NCBI GenBank assembly: GCA_947629205.1
Contig: CANRCV010000006.1
Span: forward strand, 1 to 50,109
DNA length: 50,109 nt
Direction of reading: 5' to 3'
DNA from: an uncultured Bacilli bacterium
GTDB lineage: Bacteria > Bacillota_I > Bacilli_A > RF39 > UBA660
Positions 19,133 through 29,416 of the stretch are shown in pieces. A model generated the notes under the pieces. It was not told the origin of the DNA and searched no databases. It worked only from the letters and a program-made list of their open reading frames with translations. Numbering within the stretch: position 1 is the first letter of the stretch; each line of letters opens with the position of its first letter. Position numbers and translations under genes: made by a program.

Positions 19133-20461
19133 ATGAAAAAAATTGTAACAAAAACAATATTACCGGTTGTTGTAACTACTGGTGTTGTCACTGGAGCAAT
19201 TGTTACATCAAAAGCGATACATAATAAAAGTTATTCAAACGAAATCAGCAGTAATAAAGCTCTAAATTATGTTGAAAAAGAAGAAGAACAAATCAATAAG
19301 ATGGTTGAAGAAAATGCTGAGGTTATTAATGCTGAAAAAGAAGTAAGTGAAGCAAATGAAAAAGTAGAATCTGCAAAAGAGGAAGTAAGCAAAGCAAAGG
19401 AAGCAAAAGCTGCTGCTGAACAAGAGGTTAAAAAGGCAGAAGAAACAATTAAAAATGCCAAAGCAACTGTTACAGAAGCAAAAAAGGCATTAAAAAGTGC
19501 TAAAACAGAAGAAGAAAAAGCTGAATTAAATGCCAAAATAAAAGAAGCTGAAAGTAAAGCAAAAAAAGCTGAAAAAGAAAGAAAATTAGCTCAAGCAAAA
19601 GCAGAACAAGCTAAAAAAGAGGCAGAAGAAGCAGAAGCTAAAAGAATAGCTTTAGAAGAAGAAAAAGCAAAGAAAGAAGCAGAAGCTGAAAGAGTAAGAA
19701 AAGAAGCAGAAGAGGCTGCTAAAAAGAAAGTAGAAGAAGCAAAAAAAGCAGTTGAAGCTGTTACTCAAAATACAGTAACGAATTCTAATACGACACCAAA
19801 AACAGAAGAATCAAATTCTGGAGGTAGAAGTATAACAGATGAACAATGGCAAAGAATTCAAGAAGCATTAGCAAGAGATGCTGCCAATAGAGCACAAGAA
19901 GAAGCTGCAAAAGCGGAAGCAGATGCTAAAGCTAAGGCAGAAAGAGAAGCTCAAGCTAAAGCACAAGCTGAAGAAGAAGCTAGAAAAGCTGCAGAACGTG
20001 CTGCTTGGGAAGCTGATATTAAAAAACAAAGTGATGTTGTAAATGGTCATGATACCTATGATAGAACATTTGATTTTACTGATTCTAAGTCAGTAACTAC
20101 CTATGTACAAGAACTAAAAGACTCACAAAGAAAAGTTGTAAGTACTAGTGATAGTTTTGTAAGTAGAGAAACTACTATTAGTGTAACAAAACCAAATGGT
20201 ACTAAAAATGGTCAAATTTGGTTCTATGAATTCAAAGTAAACATGAGTTATGCAACACCATTTACAGGTTATATGAAAGCTGGAAATGATGCTGTTGTCT
20301 TAGAAGGTCGTAGATCAGATTATAATGCACCAATTACAATGACTGCACCTGCTGCTAAGAGTGGTTATAAATTTGTAGGTTGGAAAAAATACACTGTTGA
20401 ATACAATAGTGATGGTAAAGTTCAATTTACAGGTTATGAAGCCGTTTATGAAAGAGCTTAA
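19133..20461 (+). CDS. Alanine/lysine/glutamate-rich coiled-coil surface protein (paralogue 1)
   Basis: N-terminus MKKIVTKTILPVVVTTGVVTGAIVTSKAI, long coiled coil, C-terminal GYKFVGWKKYTVEY..YEAVYE (InlB B-repeat-like). Confidence 0.8.
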   Translation: MKKIVTKTILPVVVTTGVVTGAIVTSKAIHNKSYSNEISSNKALNYVEKEEEQINKMVEENAEVINAEKEVSEANEKVESAKEEVSKAKEAKAAAEQEVKKAEETIKNAKATVTEAKKALKSAKTEEEKAELNAKIKEAESKAKKAEKERKLAQAKAEQAKKEAEEAEAKRIALEEEKAKKEAEAERVRKEAEEAAKKKVEEAKKAVEAVTQNTVTNSNTTPKTEESNSGGRSITDEQWQRIQEALARDAANRAQEEAAKAEADAKAKAEREAQAKAQAEEEARKAAERAAWEADIKKQSDVVNGHDTYDRTFDFTDSKSVTTYVQELKDSQRKVVSTSDSFVSRETTISVTKPNGTKNGQIWFYEFKVNMSYATPFTGYMKAGNDAVVLEGRRSDYNAPITMTAPAAKSGYKFVGWKKYTVEYNSDGKVQFTGYEAVYERA

Positions 20462-20615
20462 ATAGCTCTTTTTTTCTTTAAGAAAAGGAAAATAATACCA
20501 AACATACATGCAAATAAAACCTTTACTTTTTGCCAAAATTGCTATATAGTATAAGTGACAAAAAAAAAGACATATCTAACTTTTGTCAAATATAATATAT
20601 AAGGAGGGATTTTAT

Positions 20616-21767
20616 ATGAAAAAAATTGCAATTAAAACAATCTTACCTATTGTTGTAACAACTGGTGTAGTTACTGGAGCTATTGTTACATCAAAAGCGA
20701 TAAACAATAAAAGTTATTCAAATGAAATTAGTAGTAACAAAGCCCTTAATTATACAGAAAAAGAGATTACGGAAGCTAAAATAGCAAATGCTCAAAACGA
20801 GGCAAATGAAGCAAATAAGAAAGTTGAAGAGGCAAAAGACGAAATTAAGAAAGCAAACGCTGACAAAGAAGCTGCAGAACAAGAGGTTAAAAATGCAGAA
20901 GATACAATTAAAAATGCCAAAGCAACTGTAGCAGAAGCGAAAAAAGCTTTAAAAACTGCAAAAACAGATGAAGAAAAAGCCGAATTAAATGCCAAAATTA
21001 AAGAAGCTACTGAGCAAGCAGAACAAGCTAAAAAAGCAAAAGAAGAAGCTCAAGCAAAAGCAGATCAAGCAAAAAAAGCTGCTGAAGAAGCTGAAGCAAA
21101 AAGAATAGCTTTAGAAGAAGAAAAAGCTAAGAAAGAAGCTGAAGCTGAAAGAATAAGAAAAGAAGCTGAGGAAGCAGAAAATGCTAGAAAACAAGCAGAA
21201 GAAGCTACTAAAAAGGCTGCTGAAACACAAAAGAATGCCGTTAATTCAACGAAAAAATCAACAAATACCTCAAATACAACAAACAATGCGACTGAAAGTA
21301 AAAAAGAAGAAACGGAAGAACAAGGAAATAAATATGATCTTAGTAAGTATCCAAAATTATTAGATGAAATAAATAAAAAAACCGAGGAACAAGTTAAAGA
21401 AATAGAAGAAAAAGCAAAAAATAATAAAGTTGAATTCCATTATTATAGCACTAATAAGAGCTTAACGATGCATTGTAAAGGAGACCATTGCGGTGAAGAC
21501 CAACAAGGATATATTTGGTTTGTTGAAGTAGAATGTGATTTAAACAAATGTGAAGGATTTACTGATTCTAGCACCGGTAAAAAAGTTTCTACATTATTAA
21601 TAGGAAGACGTGGAGATATTACATCCTATACAGTTACAGCACCAGCTGCAAAACCTGGATATAAATTTGTTGGATGGGAATTAATTTCTTCAGGAAGAAT
21701 GGCAGAAAATGAATTTGGTAAAGGTTTCGTTACAGGTAAATATATAGCAACATACGAAAAGATTTAA
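20616..21767 (+). CDS. Coiled-coil surface protein (paralogue 2)
   Basis: Near-identical N-terminus to 19133..20461; C-terminal GYKFVGWELIS..YIATYE. Confidence 0.8.
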   Translation: MKKIAIKTILPIVVTTGVVTGAIVTSKAINNKSYSNEISSNKALNYTEKEITEAKIANAQNEANEANKKVEEAKDEIKKANADKEAAEQEVKNAEDTIKNAKATVAEAKKALKTAKTDEEKAELNAKIKEATEQAEQAKKAKEEAQAKADQAKKAAEEAEAKRIALEEEKAKKEAEAERIRKEAEEAENARKQAEEATKKAAETQKNAVNSTKKSTNTSNTTNNATESKKEETEEQGNKYDLSKYPKLLDEINKKTEEQVKEIEEKAKNNKVEFHYYSTNKSLTMHCKGDHCGEDQQGYIWFVEVECDLNKCEGFTDSSTGKKVSTLLIGRRGDITSYTVTAPAAKPGYKFVGWELISSGRMAENEFGKGFVTGKYIATYEKI

Positions 21768-21779
21768 TTATTTTAAAAA

Positions 21780-21803
21780 TCACATCGAAAGATGTGTTTT
21801 TTT
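21780..21803 (+). terminator. Intrinsic terminator
   Basis: CACATC-GAAA-GATGTGTTTTTTT. Confidence 0.8.
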
Positions 21804-21856
21804 ATGGGTTCTAGATAATCTATTATTGGGGATTAAAAATGGATTAAAGCATTATA

Positions 21857-21882
21857 AAATAAGGGTTTGTCCCTTATTTTTT
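21857..21882 (+). terminator. Second terminator-like hairpin
   Basis: AAATAAGGG-tttgt-CCCTTATTTTTT. Confidence 0.65.
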
Positions 21883-22112
21883 GTGTTCAAAATTTTTATA
21901 TCCAAATCCTATTCTTTTTACTTTTATTTTATCATTTACCCCTTTTTGCGTATCCATTTGAGAATCGTTTATCTATAAATGAATTTACCATTATTGCACC
22001 TTCCATTTCTTTCAACTTTCTTACCTCATTCTTCTATTAAATTTGCTAAATTATTATATAACAAAAAAAGAAGATAATATTTCTATTATCTCTCCACTAA
22101 ATTTTTCTTTTT

Positions 22113-22925
22113 TTAAAATTGTATTTCGCTTCCTTTAGCTTCTGTATATAAATCTTCAAATTTTCCTTTACGACTTAAAATCATAAAGATAAAGAGTCCT
22201 ATAACAAATAAAGCAATGGATACAAGTTGAGCTACTTTAAATCCTCCTAGCATTAAAGAATCCGTTCTTAAAGATTCAATAAAGAATCTACCTACACTAT
22301 ACCACATTAAATAAATACTTGTAAGTTGTCCTACTTTTAAATATTTATAATGCTTAATAACAAATAATACCAATATTCCTAATAAACACCATAAAGATTC
22401 ATAAAAGAAAGTGGGATGATAATAAACACCATTAATATACATCCCTTGAATAATAAAATCAGGAATATGTTTATTTTGTAAAGTCATTAAAGAAACAGCA
22501 CTACCATGAGCTTCTCCATTAAAGAAATTCCCCCATCTACCAATTGCTTGACCAAGTAATAAAGGAATCGTTACCATATCTGTTATTTTAGCTATTCTTA
22601 CATGGTATTTGCGACAATATAAAACTAAAGTGATAAAACCACCCAATAAACCACCATGTATAGCAAGTCCACCTTCCCATACTTTTAGTATACTAATAGG
22701 ATTATTTAAATAATACTTATAATTAAAGATAACATAATAAATTCTAGCTCCTATAAAACCAAATACAATAACCCAAAAAGCTAAATTAAAAATAAAATCT
22801 TTTGAAAAATCGTAACGTTCTCCCTCTTTTGTTAATAAATAAAGTCCTAGAACAATAGCAAGTAAAAGTAAAAACGAATACCAACGAATTTCAAGACCAA
22901 AAAGATTAAACATAATTGGATTCAC
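22113..22925 (-). CDS. lgt: Prolipoprotein diacylglyceryl transferase
   Basis: IRWYSFLLLLAI, GGLAIHGGLLGG, GQAIGRWGNFFNGEAHG, HPTFFYES. Confidence 0.95.
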   Translation of the reverse strand: MNPIMFNLFGLEIRWYSFLLLLAIVLGLYLLTKEGERYDFSKDFIFNLAFWVIVFGFIGARIYYVIFNYKYYLNNPISILKVWEGGLAIHGGLLGGFITLVLYCRKYHVRIAKITDMVTIPLLLGQAIGRWGNFFNGEAHGSAVSLMTLQNKHIPDFIIQGMYINGVYYHPTFFYESLWCLLGILVLFVIKHYKYLKVGQLTSIYLMWYSVGRFFIESLRTDSLMLGGFKVAQLVSIALFVIGLFIFMILSRKGKFEDLYTEAKGSEIQF

Positions 22926-23062
22926 AAAAACACCTACTTTCTTTAAAAATTATAACACTATTTTATACAAAAAACTGCATATAATGGAACAAATTTTATA
23001 TTATGTTTCGTACAAATTGTACATATTTTTTATCATTTTTCGTGCAAATTGTACGTTTTTTG

Positions 23063-25879
23063 TTAATTTAAATATTTTTTCAAATATTGACCGGTGTAAG
23101 ATTCTTTATTTTTAGCAATCTCTTCAGGAGTTCCTGTTGCAATAACTGTTCCTCCATTATCCCCACCTTCTGGTCCTAAATCTATAATGTAATCAGCAAC
23201 TTTTATAACATCAAGATTATGTTCGATAACAACGACTGTATCACCATTATCTACAATTCTTTGTAAAATAACCAGTAATTTTTTAATATCTGCTGAATGA
23301 AGCCCTGTTGTTGGTTCATCTAAAATAAATAAACTCTTTCCCGTTGGTTTTTTTTGTAATTCTTTAGCAAGTTTCACACGTCCTGCTTCTCCTCCAGATA
23401 AAGTAGGTGCTCCTGCTCCCAGTTCGACATAAGAAAGTCCTACATCCATCATAACATCAAGTTGAGATTTGATTTTTGGTACATTTTGAAAGAATTCTTG
23501 CGCTTCTTCAACACGTAATTTTAATACCTCTGCAATATTCTTTCCTTTAAATTTAATGTCTAATGTCTCTTTATTATACCTCGTTCCTTTACAAACATCG
23601 CAAGGAACATAAACATCAGGTAGAAAATGCATTTCTATTTTTTTAACGCCATCTCCATAACAAGCTTCGCATCTTCCTCCTTTTACGTTAAAAGAAAATC
23701 TTGATTTATCAAAACCACGCATTTTACTTTCTTTCATCTCTGCAAATAAATCACGAATAGTATCGAAAACTCCCACATAAGTAGCTGGATTACTTCTCGG
23801 TGTTCTACCGATTGGATCTTGTGAGATTTGAACAACTTTATCGATATGGTTAAGTCCTTTAATCTTTTTACATTTACCAGGAATTACCTTTGATTTTGGA
23901 TATAAATTTTTAAATACAGATTTGTATAGAATTTCATTAATTAAAGAACTTTTTCCCGAACCAGAAACTCCTGTTACACAAACAAACTTACCTAAAGGAA
24001 TTTTTACATCAATCTCTTTTAAATTATGTTCACTTGCTCCCATAATTTCTAAGGTTTTGCCATTTCCTTTTCTTCTGGTTTTTGGTACTTCTATTTTTTC
24101 AATACCTGCTAAATATTTACCGGTTAGGGAATTTGGATTTTTCATAACCTCTTTAGGTGTACCACAAGCAACAATTTCTCCCCCATTTCTTCCCGCACCA
24201 GGACCAACATCTACTAAATAATCTGCTGCCATCATCGTATCCGTATCGTGTTCAACTACAATTAAAGTATTTCCTAAATCCACCATTTCTTTTAATGAAG
24301 CAATTAATTTATCGTTATCTCTTTGATGGAGTCCTATACTTGGTTCATCTAAAACATACAAAACACCACTTAATTTACTACCGATTTGGGTAGCTAAACG
24401 AATTCTTTGTAATTCTCCTCCTGATAAAGTACCAGCCATTCGATCAAGTGTGATATAATCAAGTCCTACATTTTTTAAAAATTCCAAACGATTTTCTATT
24501 TCTTTTAAAATTAAACGACTAATTTCTTGTTGCTCTTTATTTAATTTTAAATTCTTAATAAAAGTTAGTAGTTTTCCAATACTCATTTGCGTCATTTCAT
24601 ATATATTTTTTTTATTAATATAAACATTTAAAATGCTTTCTTTTAAACGTGCCCCGTGACACAGAGGGCACTCAATTTCCATCATATAATTATCAAGCCA
24701 TTCACGAATCCATGTGGAAGATGTCTCTATGTATCTTCTTTCTAAATTGGTAATTACCCCTTCAAAAGGACGAGTAACATAGCGTTTATTTCCATTCTTA
24801 GCGGTATATTCAAAGTCTAAATCTTCTTTTGTTCCAAAAAATACAATTTCTTTTTCTTTTTTGGTTAAGTTTTTAAATGGTTTATTCATATCAATATGAT
24901 ACGCATCACATGCTGTTTTTACATCTGTATAAAAAATATTTTGATCATCACTCATCGTAGCAATTGCTCCATCATTTATTGATAAATTTGGATTAGGAAT
25001 TAATAATTCTTCACTAATAGCGGTTTTAAAACCTAGTCCTTTACATTCTGGACAAGCTCCAAAAGGGGCATTAAAAGAAAACATTCTTGGTTCTAAGTCA
25101 GGAATGGAATAATTACATTTTATACAAGCAAATTTTTCACTCCAAAGCATTTCTTCTCCACCAATAATGTGAATCAAAACCATTCCATCTGCTAGTTTTG
25201 TTGAGGTTTCAATGGCTTCAAAAATACGACTTCTTTCTTCTTCCTTTAAAACAATACGATCAATTACCACCTCAATAGTATCTTTACTATTTTTTTCTAA
25301 ATGAAATTCTTCATCTAAAGAATGCATTTCTCCATTTAAACGTATTCTACTAAAGCCTTTTTTTCGTAAATCTTCTAAAAGTTCTTGATGCGTTCCTTTT
25401 TCATCTTTAACAACGGGAGCCATAATTTCTATTTTAGAACCCATTTCTAAATTCATAACTTTATTGGTCATTTCTTCAATACTTTGGTGTACTATTGGTT
25501 CATGATGATTAGGACAGTAAGGGGTACCAATTCTAGCATATAAAAGTTTTAAATAATCATAAATTTCTGTAACGGTTCCTACTGTACTACGAGGATTGTT
25601 ATTCGTTGTTTTTTGATCAATAGCAATACTAGGACTTAATCCTTCTATGGAATCAACATCTGGTTTATCACTGCCCCCTAAAAACTGACGAGCATAAGAA
25701 GATAAACTTTCCACAAATCTTCTTTGTCCTTCCGCATAAATGGTATCAAAAGCTAAACTACTTTTACCACTACCAGAAACTCCGGTCATAACAATTAATT
25801 TATTTTTGGGTAATTCCAAATCAATATTTTTTAAATTATTTTCTCTGGCACCACGAATGACTATTTTATTATTATTCAT
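23063..25879 (-). CDS. uvrA: Excinuclease ABC subunit A
   Basis: Two ABC modules, GARENNLKNIDLELP, VTGVSGSGKSSLA, zinc-finger CxxC motifs. Confidence 0.97.
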   Translation of the reverse strand: MNNNKIVIRGARENNLKNIDLELPKNKLIVMTGVSGSGKSSLAFDTIYAEGQRRFVESLSSYARQFLGGSDKPDVDSIEGLSPSIAIDQKTTNNNPRSTVGTVTEIYDYLKLLYARIGTPYCPNHHEPIVHQSIEEMTNKVMNLEMGSKIEIMAPVVKDEKGTHQELLEDLRKKGFSRIRLNGEMHSLDEEFHLEKNSKDTIEVVIDRIVLKEEERSRIFEAIETSTKLADGMVLIHIIGGEEMLWSEKFACIKCNYSIPDLEPRMFSFNAPFGACPECKGLGFKTAISEELLIPNPNLSINDGAIATMSDDQNIFYTDVKTACDAYHIDMNKPFKNLTKKEKEIVFFGTKEDLDFEYTAKNGNKRYVTRPFEGVITNLERRYIETSSTWIREWLDNYMMEIECPLCHGARLKESILNVYINKKNIYEMTQMSIGKLLTFIKNLKLNKEQQEISRLILKEIENRLEFLKNVGLDYITLDRMAGTLSGGELQRIRLATQIGSKLSGVLYVLDEPSIGLHQRDNDKLIASLKEMVDLGNTLIVVEHDTDTMMAADYLVDVGPGAGRNGGEIVACGTPKEVMKNPNSLTGKYLAGIEKIEVPKTRRKGNGKTLEIMGASEHNLKEIDVKIPLGKFVCVTGVSGSGKSSLINEILYKSVFKNLYPKSKVIPGKCKKIKGLNHIDKVVQISQDPIGRTPRSNPATYVGVFDTIRDLFAEMKESKMRGFDKSRFSFNVKGGRCEACYGDGVKKIEMHFLPDVYVPCDVCKGTRYNKETLDIKFKGKNIAEVLKLRVEEAQEFFQNVPKIKSQLDVMMDVGLSYVELGAGAPTLSGGEAGRVKLAKELQKKPTGKSLFILDEPTTGLHSADIKKLLVILQRIVDNGDTVVVIEHNLDVIKVADYIIDLGPEGGDNGGTVIATGTPEEIAKNKESYTGQYLKKYLN

Positions 25880-25979
25880 ACTACACCTCTTCTTGCGTTA
25901 CTTATTTTACCACAAAATGACACTTTTTATTTGCAAAATTATAATAGCAAATATTTGTTCGTTTTTCAAGAAAAAGTGT

Positions 25980-27155
25980 TTAAAAAGTTTTTTTCTTTTC
26001 AATTAATCTTGTTGCAAAAAGATAATGAACGATACTAATTAAAAATGCCGGCAAGATAAAGATACGATAACTCTTATAAAAAACAAATCCACACAACATA
26101 GTTCCAATTGCTTTTCCTATTAAAGACGTACAATAACAAAGAGTCGTTAAAAACAAGGAATGTTTTTCTTCAATATGGTTAATAAAGTAACTTTTAAAAA
26201 TAAAACCATAAGGTTGATCAAATAGTAATAAGTAAAATAAAGTACAAATTAAAACATAAACATTATTGGTCATAAAGACACATAAATAAAGAAAAATACG
26301 AAAACCAAATTTAATAAACAAATTGATATGATCATTTGAAAAACGAAAATATTTTACAATCAGCATGGATAATATACTCGATAGAATTCCTAAACCCAAT
26401 AGTAAATAACTTGCTACTGTAGAAGAAAAATGCAAAGTATTAATTAGTAAAAGTAAAGGCATACCAAGAATACTACTCCATATAATATCTGCTAATAAAT
26501 TGGTGAATAAAAAATGATACAATACTTTATTCTTATTAAAATAATGTACTGTCTTTTTTAAATCAAAATATTCTTCTTGATTAGATGTAATGGATAAAGA
26601 GAGTAAAACAAAGAAGGATAAAAAACTAAATAGAACAGATAAGAATAAACAACTGTTATAATCCACTACTTGATGGAATATTGTTTTTCCAAGTAAAAGA
26701 GCTACCACTAAAAAACCCAATTTACTAAAAAAGGTTTCCACAAAAGATTTTTTAGTATACAATTCATCACTTTTATCAATTAACATCATTAAAGGATAAA
26801 TACTAGCTAAAACGAGTTGACTTAAAGCAATATCAAAAAACATTAAAAATTTCATCCAAAAATAATGAGTAGTTTGATTAAGACAAATTAAAAGAGTCCC
26901 TACAATCATGTTTAATAATAAAGCAATTAAAATTCCAATTTTTAATTTTTTTTGTGATACTTTAACTGTAAAGTAAAAAAGTACAAAAACCGTTACAATA
27001 TACGAGATACTTATTACATGACTAATGGTTAAAGTTGAAAGACCATTTGCATTCATCCAAAGTTCTCGATAATTATCAAAAACACCTATAGATAAACCAA
27101 ATAAAGCCAAGAAAAAAAGTAAACAAAAATTTTTATTTTCCTTTAATTTTAGCAT
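25980..27155 (-). CDS. MFS-type transporter
   Basis: About 12 hydrophobic helices, GLSIGVFDNYRELWMNANGLSTLTISHV. Confidence 0.7.
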   Translation of the reverse strand: MLKLKENKNFCLLFFLALFGLSIGVFDNYRELWMNANGLSTLTISHVISISYIVTVFVLFYFTVKVSQKKLKIGILIALLLNMIVGTLLICLNQTTHYFWMKFLMFFDIALSQLVLASIYPLMMLIDKSDELYTKKSFVETFFSKLGFLVVALLLGKTIFHQVVDYNSCLFLSVLFSFLSFFVLLSLSITSNQEEYFDLKKTVHYFNKNKVLYHFLFTNLLADIIWSSILGMPLLLLINTLHFSSTVASYLLLGLGILSSILSMLIVKYFRFSNDHINLFIKFGFRIFLYLCVFMTNNVYVLICTLFYLLLFDQPYGFIFKSYFINHIEEKHSLFLTTLCYCTSLIGKAIGTMLCGFVFYKSYRIFILPAFLISIVHYLFATRLIEKKKTF

Positions 27156-27186
27156 GATACCACCTTAATGGCATTATAACATACTA

Positions 27187-27945
27187 TCAGTCTTTTGAAT
27201 ACTTTCTTTTTTGAATTAAATAAGTAATTGACATTGATAATTTCCATGGAATAAAGCGATTCAAAAATAAACCTAATTTTACACTCCATCCTGGTACAAT
27301 AATTAATTTATGTTGAAAAAGTTTATCAATTCCATACTTTGCTACTTTTTGACTAGGCATTTCTTTTAAATGAAATACTCCCTTAGCTACTTTATTAAAT
27401 TCCGTTGCTACAGGTCCTGGACATAAGGCACTAATATGAACATGACTATGTTGATGTTTTAATTCTTCATAAATTGCCATAGTTAACTTTGTAATATAAT
27501 TTTTAGTTGCATAATAAGTATTTAATCCTGGTCCTACTAAGAATCCAGCACTAGAACAAACATTTAAAATATAACCTTTATCTTTTTTCATAAAATCAAT
27601 TAAAAATAATTTTGTTAAAATATGGTATGCTTTAATATTTAAATCAATCATTTCAAGTTCTCTATTTAAATCTGTTTTAGAAAACATACCAAATAAACCA
27701 AAACCAGCATTATTAATTAAAACATCAATATTTTCTTTTTCTACTTTTTTATGTAAAGCAACTACATTGGCTTCTATTAATAGATCGAGTACAATAATTT
27801 TTACGTTTACAGAAACATTTTTCTTGATTTCTTCTAAACGATCTTTTCTTCTGGCGACTAAAATCAAATCATACCCTAAATCTGCCAAGTAATAAGCCAT
27901 ATCTCTACCTATACCACTACTAGCTCCTGTAATTAATGCCTTCAT
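27187..27945 (-). CDS. Short-chain dehydrogenase/reductase
   Basis: ITGASSGIGRDMAYYLADLG, INNAGFGLFG, YYATKNYI. Confidence 0.93.
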   Translation of the reverse strand: MKALITGASSGIGRDMAYYLADLGYDLILVARRKDRLEEIKKNVSVNVKIIVLDLLIEANVVALHKKVEKENIDVLINNAGFGLFGMFSKTDLNRELEMIDLNIKAYHILTKLFLIDFMKKDKGYILNVCSSAGFLVGPGLNTYYATKNYITKLTMAIYEELKHQHSHVHISALCPGPVATEFNKVAKGVFHLKEMPSQKVAKYGIDKLFQHKLIIVPGWSVKLGLFLNRFIPWKLSMSITYLIQKRKYSKD

Positions 27946-28012
27946 TATATCCACATCCATTCGTAATCTTATTATAACTTTTCTCTTTCTTATTATGCAA
28001 GAAAAATACTTT

Positions 28013-29183
28013 TTAATATAGAGCGATTGAATAGATATACAGACATACGGTCATAGTTCCTTGTTCCCCGTTATGCTTTAAATAAATTTTTAAATAAGAT
28101 TCATCATCTAACTCATTTATATCTAAAATAAAACTTTGACGTAAAGGAGCATTAGTAAAAATTAAATTATTTGAAATTTTAAAAGTAGTATTTGCACCTT
28201 GATTATCATCAAAACCATAGTATAGAGTTCCTGTTACATTAGAATAATTTGTATACGTTGTTCCATCAATTTCCAATTTTTGATATTGATTAGTGTTTAT
28301 TTTATTTTTTGAAAAAGCTGATACATAGGAAGTAGACCAAGAGGCAAACATTTGAAAAACCTTAGATGAATTATAAGTTGAATACAATGCCCCTATATCT
28401 TCCTTTAAAGTCGAAGAGCCACGATAAGACCATCCACCATATGTAAATCCTCCCGTAAAATTGGAAAAAGTCCCATATTGATTCCAATAAATATAACAAG
28501 GCAATCCAGCATTATATTTTTCATCTTCACTAATAACAGTAGAATTTAATAATTTTTTAGCGACTTCTTCTGTATAATGAGCATTCTCTTTAAAACCATT
28601 TTTTAAAACACTGGACGTAGCCAATAGTTGCATAGCTTCTTGTGAAGATACAATATGATCCATATCTTCTGCATTCGTTAAAAGTTCATCATAATCTTTA
28701 GCATTACTATGTATAATTTCTATTAATTTTTCAAAGGCTGATTGAAAATATACAGTGCAAGTAGTATGACTTTTTTGAATATTTGTTACATTTAAACTCC
28801 AATTTTCAGTATCAAAAACTCCTATAGCATTATTATCACATACTGTATTTTTTACTAAATATCCATCTTCCTTATTGGGAAAATCATCAACAGATGTTCC
28901 ATCAATTAAAGCTATCGTTGTAATATCACCCATTTTTCCCTTATGAAAATAGGGTACTTTTCCTTGGATGACATCAAAACTTTTTTCTGTTTTATACATA
29001 GCAAAAGTGCGGTATAAAGTTATACCACCAATTAATACTACAAGTCCTATTATTGTACTAATTAAAATTTGTTTTTGTTTTTTATTTTTGATATATCTTT
29101 CTAATCTAGGTTTGTGATTATTTAATATACCCCCCCCCCAGATTAGACTCTAGAGTTGGGAGGTTTTTATTTTTCTTCTTCAT
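28013..29183 (-). CDS. Phase-variable surface protein A (OFF in this sequence: G10 tract frameshifts the leader)
   Basis: RBS AGGAGG and ATG 29183 give MKKKNKNLPTLESNLGGGYIK*. With one G removed it reads ..LGGGILNNHKPRLERYIKNKKQKQILISTIIGLVVLIGGITLYRTFAMYKTEKSFDV into ORF 28013..28999. Confidence 0.75.
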
Positions 29184-29190
29184 TTTTTCT
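28996..29190 (-). repeat. Conserved N-terminal anchor cassette, copy A (with poly-G leader)
   Basis: Near-identical to 46882..47073; anchor portion also resembles 31345..31459 and 48070..48186. Confidence 0.8.
29130..29139 (-). repeat. Homopolymer tract G10 on coding strand (C10 on + strand)
   Basis: Direct count of ten C; in the coding leader between CT and TATATTAAATAA. Confidence 0.95.
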
Positions 29191-29316
29191 TCCTCCTACT
29201 ATACATTTATTATAAACGAATTTCTTATTCTTGAAAAGCATCTTTTTTTAAGAAAGTTTTGACATGTTTTGTCGAATCTATTGAAAATAACAAATAAAAC
29301 TTTATAATAACTCACC

Positions 29317-29408
29317 GTTACCAAATGAATAATTTTTGCTTTCTTGGGTTTTGGTTGATTTATGAAAGGTTTAAAATAGAATAGTTAAATTTTATTTCAT
29401 TTGGTAAC
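29317..29408. repeat. 92-bp element with 13-bp perfect inverted-repeat ends
   Basis: GTTACCAAATGAA (29317) ... TTCATTTGGTAAC (ends 29408). Confidence 0.7.
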
Positions 29409-29416
29409 ATTATATT

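Noticed and set aside
19267-19536. Antisense ORF over the coiled-coil gene (also 19868..20050, 20792..20995, 21065..21286)
   Set aside because: Mirror-image A/S/F-rich ORFs are expected opposite A/K/E-rich coiled coils; no RBS or promoter seen.
23922-24393. Plus-strand ORFs 23922..24221 and 24157..24393
   Set aside because: Entirely inside uvrA on the opposite strand; spurious.
25920-25975. CGAACAAATATTTG upstream of uvrA considered as an SOS box
   Set aside because: The second half does not match GTTC; the region is better explained as terminator-like inverted repeats between convergent elements.
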